From positions 3,544,001 to 3,608,000 of the forward strand of contig JAULJL010000041.1 in the NCBI GenBank assembly GCA_030761205.1: a stretch of DNA of 64,000 nt, written 5' to 3'. This document shows positions 57,076 to 64,000 of the stretch, piece by piece. Below the pieces are notes generated by a model, which worked only from the letters and a program-made list of their open reading frames with translations, did no database searches and was not told the origin of the DNA. The translations under genes were made by a program, and so were the position numbers. Numbering within the stretch: the stretch's first letter is position 1; each line of letters begins with the position of its first letter. This DNA is from Fremontodendron californicum. Taxonomy: Eukaryota; Streptophyta; Magnoliopsida; Malvales; Malvaceae.

Positions 57076-58014
57076 CTAACCAACACCCCTTCTTGGCATT
57101 TTAGGCTTGTCAGGCTCATACATGAAATTTCCCAAATTTATGCGTTTGAGAGGAAGCTTTCTTTGCACAACAGTGGATGCATTCTCCATTACAAGTATTA
57201 TTCCATCATCCTTTGTGGTGCATATGTCATCGAGGAATGGAGCATATTTTGATACTTGTTGAATGACCTCCACAAACAAGTTGTTTAAGGTTTCCGGCAT
57301 GTGTTGTTCATGTTCTTCCTCCTTGAACTTTGCAAATCTACTAGGAAAAGGTGGAGAAGAAACATTAGTAAAAAGTGAAACCTTAAACGTTACCTCAGGT
57401 GCCGAAATACTCTTATTTGGATCTTTGGCTTCATTATCCTCAAGAATAGAATCCATCTCTAATTTTGTTTCATCCTCATCTTGTTCCTCATTCTTCAAGG
57501 TCACAATAGTAGCATTCTCCTTTGGGTTAACCATCGTTTGGGCTGGGAGTTCTTCAGATCTTTGTGCTACCCATCCCACCATACTACTAGCCAATTGGCT
57601 CATTTGCTTTTCCAAACTCTGGATGCTTGCCCTTGTTTCCTGTTGAAATTGCAAAGAATCAGTAACAAGAGAATAGACAAGATCTTCTAAAGAAGTACCT
57701 GAGTTTTGAGTCATATGTGGTGGTTGAAAAAGATCTGGTTCTTGAGACCATGATTGATTGAAGCTAGATGGATGAGTGTAATTGGCATAAGGATCTACTT
57801 CTTGGTAATTTTTCGAGTAGCCATAATTAGTATGATCCCACCATCCCTCATGGTAAGTGTTTGAGTAATGATCATACTGTTGGTCTTGGAACACTTGATG
57901 GCCTTGACATCCTCCTACGGCCAATTGTTGAACTGGGGAGGTGAGATTGGCTTGTTGATTCTCCATGTTCATGTATGCCACCAACTCTTCAAGTGTTAGA
58001 TTGCTCAATTCCAT
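57076..58014 (-). CDS. 312-aa Gag fragment protein (element G)
   Basis: Starts MELSNL at 58014, directly after a T/A run, and ends PRRGVG. Intact and close to the copy in C. No knuckle or protease. Confidence 0.75.
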   Translation of the reverse strand: MELSNLTLEELVAYMNMENQQANLTSPVQQLAVGGCQGHQVFQDQQYDHYSNTYHEGWWDHTNYGYSKNYQEVDPYANYTHPSSFNQSWSQEPDLFQPPHMTQNSGTSLEDLVYSLVTDSLQFQQETRASIQSLEKQMSQLASSMVGWVAQRSEELPAQTMVNPKENATIVTLKNEEQDEDETKLEMDSILEDNEAKDPNKSISAPEVTFKVSLFTNVSSPPFPSRFAKFKEEEHEQHMPETLNNLFVEVIQQVSKYAPFLDDICTTKDDGIILVMENASTVVQRKLPLKRINLGNFMYEPDKPKMPRRGVG

Positions 58015-58151
58015 CGTTTTTTTTTTTTTTTTAATTTGAAAAGAAAAACTTGTATGGACAAGAAAATAAAACTAATTAGAACTGAAAATAAGAATAAACC
58101 AAGTAACAAATAAACTAAAGAAAGCAATTCCCGGCAACGGCGCCAAAAATT

Positions 58152-60011
58152 TGATGCTCCCAAAAGAGTGTATCTTATTTAACCTTGCACTAAAAAGATA
58201 AATTGTAAGTATAGTAGTTAGCAAGGGTCGAGTCCTCAGGGATTGGGTTTTAGTTTATAAGTTAATAGTTTATAACTTACGTTCAAAGAAAACAATAAAA
58301 GAAAAGGGGTTTTTGAAGCCATATTTAAACTAAAGTAAATAATAAGAATAAGATGCAAGGCGGTATAACCAGCCAATAAAAATATATATACTAAATTAGG
58401 CGGTATAACCAGCCAATAAAAATAAAACAAAGTTAATATACAAATTAGGCGGTATAACCAGCCAATAAAAATAAATATAAAAAATAAGCAAACTAAAAGT
58501 AAGAAAACAAGTAAGTAAGAAGAATCAAATATGAAAAATATGGTTAAGGTTTCATTCTCCACCACTAGACATCATTAAGAATCAATTTCAGATCTATCAA
58601 TATCAACCAACTATCAAAGTTAACAACCGTAGATAACAACAAGCTCTGTTACCCCAATCTTTCCTTAGTTTGTCGTTAAATAGAACAAGCTCTCTATTTA
58701 ATCTCTAACAATTAAACAACCTAGAATAATCTCTCTAAATTCAATTTAATGGCAGCTTTATGATGAGAAAGATAGGTTGATCTAAGCAACAAACACATAA
58801 GCTCGGATTGTTCAACTTAGGTTATGTTTCACTTTGCAATTATTGAAAACTTGACCATAATCATTAATCACAAATTGCCACTTATGAATAGGAAATCAAG
58901 ACAATTACACGGATCAAGACTCCTAAACTAGCAATAGATAATTATCAAGATCTATCTAGTTGTACACCTAAATAAATCAAGACAACATCATGAACAATTC
59001 TTGTAGAAGAACATAAGCAACTTTGATAGAAAATTAATGATAGATAGAATCTGAAAATCAATCACAAAATATGTCTAGGGCTTTGAAATCACCCTTAACC
59101 AAATAGAAGTTTAGCCTAGCATAGGCATTGTAAACATAAACATAAAATTAAAGAAAATCTAAGAAGAAAATAAAAGAAAGAAAGAAGAAGAGGAAGAATA
59201 TTAATTATCCAACCTCTTGCTCTCTCTAAAGAAAAAGAAAACTAGAGAAAAGAAAGAAAACTAGAGAAAAGAAAGAAGAAGAAAACTTAGAGAATTTTAT
59301 TAAAATGGCTAATATCCTACCTATGTACAATATGATCCCTTACAATCACCCAAGGCCCTCTATTTATACACATTTTGGAGGGCTAAATGACAAGAGACAA
59401 GCTTTACAAATTTCAAAGGTAGGTATAATAGGTGGGTGCATTTTCTAACAATTTTCGTCATACATGACGATTTTGATCAGCCAACTTGATGGTCGATTTC
59501 GTCAATGTTGGAGGCCTGATCTGATCACATGGTCTTCTAGAAAACGGTTCCCCTATCAGTTACGGATCCATAGCCGTTGGAATCAGCTCATTTGCTGATG
59601 TGGATAAGCAGATATGGGCAAAATACGAAAACAGGTCAGCACAGACGTCATTGCACATCAGCCAACTTGATGGTCGATTTCGCTAGGGAAAGCGACTCCG
59701 TTTCAAGAAGTGTAAAACATGAAAAAGATATATATGCCTCTTAGCTTTGCACGGCTACAAATTTCAGCCTTATTGCTTCAGTGAAACTCCAGATATAGCT
59801 GATATGGCAAAAGGTGTCGGAACTGGAACTGAACTGGATTTGCCCTTAATTCTAGTAATCTGAAATCACTCAAAGAAACTTGTGAAAAACACCAAATTAC
59901 ATAAAAATATAAAAGATCATAAACACAATTAGACTAAACAATAATACCTCGTATTTGACACAAAACAATAATAAAACATAACTAAAAACTATATAATTAT
60001 ACGAGTTATCA
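58152..60011 (-). repeat. 5' LTR of element G
   Basis: 1860 bp, three U5 minisatellite copies (about 58360-58475) but missing a different copy from the 3' LTR. About seven substitutions from the 3' LTR by eye. Confidence 0.92.
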
Positions 60012-60016
60012 ACGAG

Positions 60017-60887
60017 TTTAGTCTCGTAAGGGTTTACTAGGACGATCCCCACAAACATTGAAGACATAAGAAAAACTAAAAATAAGAATAATAATTATAA
60101 CTAATCCTTCCAATATAAATTAGAGATAATCATTGGACAAGTCTTATAAACTAATCAATAGCTTAAAGAAATTCACAAAAAATCTTGCTTGAATGTAAAT
60201 AGTTTGAGTTAAGCCAATATTAACTTAACATATTTCAATCAAAATAGTGCATATTCAAACATAATCTCAACTTCTCACATGGGATACTCTCCTGATTTTC
60301 ACTCTTTAAAGTAGTGGTAAAGTGTTTACACTCAATCAATCTCATGAAAACACTTCTACCGTATGCTTGCTTGTCCACCTATTCTCCACTATTTAGATCA
60401 TACAACTTCATAAATCAAGAGGTCTTTATTCAAGGTTGTAATGGGGCCAAAGGGTTATAATGTGGTTAAAGAACAAAAGGATAAAGATATCACAAAGGTT
60501 CCAAAGAGTTCATTGAGTTTAGAGACATAATAAAATCATACAAATAAAACTTCTCAAAACTCTTATAAAGCACATAATAACATAGGCTAAATATTCATGT
60601 TGAGCCTTTGCTTCATTCTAACTAACTTTGTAACATCTTTTTCTTTACTTTAACTAGAAGTTCAAGAGAAGATTTTTTTTTTTTTTTTAATATGGGAATG
60701 TATTTGACAATGATCCCTTTCTTTTTCTCTTGACTTTTTCTTTTCTTTTCTTCCCCCACACTTATCTTTTGTTTCCAACCCAAATTTTCAACTAAAAATA
60801 TCCCTTGTTTTTTGCAATATGTCTCAAAATATATAATCCATCTTTAGAACAAGGGTAAGGATATAAGTATATTTAGGCTAGGTGTAA
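60017..60887 (-). other. 3' noncoding region of Q, second part
   Basis: Resumes the three-way-junction sequence (60017-60036), then the conserved noncoding stretch with G-run tract (TTCCCCCACACTT near 60752). Ends where H is inserted. No gene seen. Confidence 0.75.
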
Positions 60888-62777
60888 TGATGCACCCAAA
60901 AGAGTGTATCTTATTTAACCTTGCACTAAAAAGATCAATTGTAAGTATAATGATTAGCAAGGGTCGAGTCCTCAGGGATTGGGTTTTAATCTATGAGTTA
61001 TTAGTTTATAACTTAAATTCAAAAACAATAAAAGAAAAGGGGTTTTTGAAGCCAGATTTAAACTAAAGTAAATAATAAGAATAAGATGCAAGGCGGTATA
61101 ACCAGCCAATAAAAATATGTATTCTAAATTAGGCGGTACAACCAGCCAATAAAAATATATATACTAAATTAGGCGGTATAACCAGCCAATAAAAATAAAA
61201 CAAAGTTAATATACAAATTAGGCGGTATAACCAGCCAATAAAAATAAATATACTTTTAAAAATAAGCAAACTAGAAAAGTAAGAAAACAAGTAAGTAAGA
61301 AGAATCAAATATGAAAAATATGGTTAAGGTTTCATTCTCCACCACTAGACATCATTAAGAATCAATTCCAGATCTATCAATATCAACCAACTATCAAAGT
61401 TAACAACCGTAGATAACAACAAGCTCTGTTATCCCAATCTTTCCTTAGTTTGTCGTTAAATAGAACAAGCTCTTTATTTAATCTATAACCATTAAACAAC
61501 CTAGAATAAGCTCTCTAAATTCAATTTAATGGCAGCTTTATGATGAGAAAGATAGGTTGATCTAAGCAACAAACACATAAGCTCGGATTGTTCAACTTAG
61601 GTTATGTTCCACTTTGCAATTATTGAAAACTTGACCATAATCATTAATCACAAATTGCCACTTATGAATAGGAAATCAAGACAATTACACAGATCAAGAC
61701 TCCTAAACTAGCAATAGATAATTATCAAGATCTATCTAGTTGTACACCTAAATAAATCAAGACAACATCATAAACAATTTTTGTAGAAGAACATAAGCAA
61801 CTTTGATAGAAAATTAATGATAGATAGAATCTGAAAATCAATCACAAAACATGTCTAGGGCTTTGAAATCACCCTTAACCAAATAGAAGTTTAGCCTAGC
61901 ATAGGCATTATAAACATAAAATTAAATAGAATCTAAGAAGAAAATAAAAGAAAGAAAGAAGAAGAAGAAGAATATTAATTATCCAACCTCTTGCTCTTTC
62001 TAAAGAAAAAGAAAACTAGAGAAAAGAAAGAAGAAGAAAACTTGGAGAATTTTATTACAATGGCTAATATCCTACCTATCTACAATGTCTCTTACAATCA
62101 TCCAAGGCCCTCTATTTATACACATTTTGGAGTGCTAAATGACAAGAGACAAGCTTTATAAATTTCAAAGGTAGGTATAATAGGTGGGTGCATTTTTCTA
62201 ACAATTTTCGTCATATTGTATGACAATTCTGATCAGCCAGCTTGATGGTCGATTTTGACAATATTGGAGGCTTGATCTGATCAAATGGTCTTCTAGAAAA
62301 ATGTTCCCCTATCAGTGGGTGATCCATAGCCGTTGGAATCAGCTCATTTGCTGATGTGGATCAGAAGATATGGTCAAAATACCAAAACTTGTCAGCACAG
62401 ACGTCATTGCACATCAGCCAACTTGATGGTTGATTTCGCTAGGGAAAACGACTCCGTTTCAAGAAGTGTAAAGCATAAAAAAGATAGATATGCCTCTTAA
62501 CTTTGCACTGTTAAAATTTCAGCCTTATTGCTTCAGTGAAACTCCAGATATAGCTGATATGGCAAAAGGTGTCGGAACTGGAACTGAACTGGATTTGCCC
62601 TTAATTCTTGATTTAACCTAGTAATCTAAAATCACTCAAAGAAACTCGTGAAAAATACCAAATTACATAAAAATATAAAAAATCATAAACACAATTAGAC
62701 TAAGCAATAATAACTCGTATTTGACACAAAACAATAATAAAACATAACTAAAAACTATATAATTATACGAGTTATCA
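60888..62777 (-). repeat. 3' LTR of element H
   Basis: 1890 bp, closest to the LTR of A by shared variants (AAAGCATAAAAAAGATAG, CTTGATTTAACCTAG). Four U5 minisatellite copies (61091-61248), one with a changed base (TACAACC). Confidence 0.9.
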
Positions 62778-64000
62778 CACCCCCACACTTAGATTGTTGC
62801 TAGTCCCTAGCAACGACTCAATAAAAATAAAATAAGAAAATCTAATCTAATCCATTTTCGTAAGAAATCACGGTGGCACTTAGCATGTGACACAAGCCTT
62901 TAAACCCCTAGGTGTCCCTAGTGGACGAGTTTAGTCTCGTGAGGGTTTACTAGGACGATACCCACAAACATTGAAGACATAAGAAAAACTAAAAATAATA
63001 ATTATAACTAATCCTTCCAATATAAATTAGAGATAATCATTGGACAAGTCTTAAAAACTAATCAATAGCTTAAAGAAATTCACAAAAAATCTTGCTTGAA
63101 TGTAAATAGTTTGAGTTAAGCCAATATTAACATAACATATTTCAATCAAAATAGTGCATATTCAAACTTAATCTCAACTTCTCACATGGGATACTCTCTT
63201 GATTTTCACTCTTTAAAGTAGTGGTAAAGTGTTTACACTCAATCAATCTCATGAAAACACTTCTACCATATGCGTGCTTGTCCACCTATTCTCCACTATT
63301 TAGATCATACAACTTCATAAATCAAGAGGTCTTTATTCAAGGTTGTAATGGGGCCAAAGGGTTATAATGTGGTTAAAGAACAAAAGGATAAAGATATCAC
63401 AAAGGTTCCAAAGAGTTCATAGAGTTTAGAGACATAATAATATCATACAAGTAAAACTTCTCAAAACTCTTATAAAGCACATAATAACATAGGCTAAATA
63501 TTCATGTTGAGCCTTTGCATCATTCTAACCAACTTTGTAACATCTTTTTCGTTACTTTAACTAGAAGTTCAAGAGAAGTTTTTTTTTTTTTTTTTAATAT
63601 GGGAATGTATTTGAGAATGATCCCTTTCTTTTTCTCTTGACTTTTTCTTTTCTTTTCTTCCCCCACACTTATCTTTTGTTTCCAACCCAAATTTTTAACT
63701 AAAAATATCCCTTGTTTTTTTTTGCAATATGTCTCAAAATATATAATCCATCTTTAGAACAAGGGTTATATTTAGGCTAGGTGTAAGTTGTGGTTACCAA
63801 ATAAATAGCTTATTCAATGTAGGCTCAAATTGGCTCACTAGGGGTGTGTTCTCTTGGAACATCAATAAGGGATGGCTGTTTGGCCCTGGCTAAAAATCCT
63901 AATGCCTCTATCATAGTCATGTTGTCACATGCATCAATATAGTCTCAACAAGGTCTAAAGCAAGTTCTAGAGAATCATGTAATCATAAGAGCACTCAAGA
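62778..64000 (-). other. 3' noncoding region of element H
   Basis: Polypurine tract 62778-62790, three-way junction 62901-62949, G-run tract near 63659, and the conserved GGCCCTGGCTAAAAATCC block near 63880. No gene seen before the window ends. Confidence 0.75.

Larger units (their letters stand above)
51154..60011 (-). mobile_element. Element G, complete pol-less Athila-type retrotransposon
   Basis: 8858 bp with duplication ACGAG (51149-51153 and 60012-60016). Both LTRs share the terminal variant GGGAGCATCA. Gag fragment, ORF-X and LOG are all open. The primer-binding site (58128-58145) has one change near its 3' end. Confidence 0.95.
49565..60887 (-). mobile_element. Element Q, partial, hosting G and cut by H
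   Basis: Minus-strand 3' LTR (49565-50999), then 3' noncoding region at 51000-51153 and, after G, 60017-60887. At 60888 element H begins. Whether Q carries the cassette cannot be seen. Its probable left duplication is ATAAT at 49560-49564. Confidence 0.75.
60888..64000 (-). mobile_element. Element H, partial, continues past the right edge
   Basis: 3' LTR (60888-62777) and 3' noncoding region (62778-64000) of a minus-strand element of the minisatellite subfamily. A left duplication TGTAA at 60883-60887 is possible but cannot be confirmed. Confidence 0.8.

Noticed and set aside
58236..58565. Hydrophobic ORF in the LTR U5 made of the minisatellite (also 33458-33667 and 3463-3699)
   Set aside because: Encoded by AT-rich tandem repeats; length changes with copy number; no family resemblance.

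Overview
The window is plant nuclear DNA made entirely of nested Ty3/gypsy LTR retrotransposons of one Athila-like lineage; I found no host gene, tRNA, rRNA or CRISPR array. The evidence is: primer-binding sites (TGGCGCCGTTGCCGGGGA, complementary to the 3' end of plant tRNA-Asp) just inside LTRs that run TGAT...ATCA; Gag with a CX2CX4HX4C knuckle; a DLGAS protease; RNase H; and an integrase with Athila-type wording. The DNA is AT-rich. The species cannot be told from the sequence; an angiosperm is likely. No reverse-transcriptase domain is present anywhere, so no element here is autonomous.

Layout, using my own labels. P0 (+, oldest) enters from the left and is visible at 31350-32352 and 46684-49564. 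P1 (+) sits in P0 pol and is visible at 5058-7644, 14261-15966 and 25372-31349. P2 (+, 7645-14260) sits in P1. A (-, 1-5057, cut by the window edge) sits in the 5' LTR of P1. C (-, 15967-25371, duplication AATGG) sits in P1 integrase. E (-, 32353-46683, duplication TTGGG) sits in P0 integrase. F (-, 33214-41982, duplication ACACC) sits in the 3' LTR of E. Q (-, from 49565) sits in the 3' LTR of P0. G (-, 51154-60011, duplication ACGAG) and H (-, from 60888) sit in Q. Four target-site duplications can be read directly and fix the nesting order.

The unusual content is a two-gene cassette placed where Athila elements usually carry an env-like ORF, downstream of pol. ORF-X is 178 aa, with a basic patch followed by CX2CX4CX3C; it resembles the cysteine-rich nucleic-acid-binding proteins of carlaviruses and relatives. 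The second gene is a 215-aa LOG-type cytokinin-activating phosphoribohydrolase. Six ORF-X copies and seven LOG copies occur. The pol-bearing element P1 has the cassette after pol. The shorter elements (A, P2, C, F, G) have lost pol and keep a 312-aa fragment of Gag (the linker between the zinc knuckle and protease), then ORF-X, then LOG. P0 has pol but no cassette.

Inference: an Athila lineage picked up a virus-like protein and a cytokinin-activation gene and spread them in both pol-bearing and pol-less forms. Noncoding structure supports an organised expression programme: splice-acceptor-like tracts directly before both cassette genes, a repeated hairpin plus G-run module around the cassette, a perfect three-way-junction RNA fold just before the polypurine tract, and a mitosis-type MYB3R (MSA) box in the U3 promoter.
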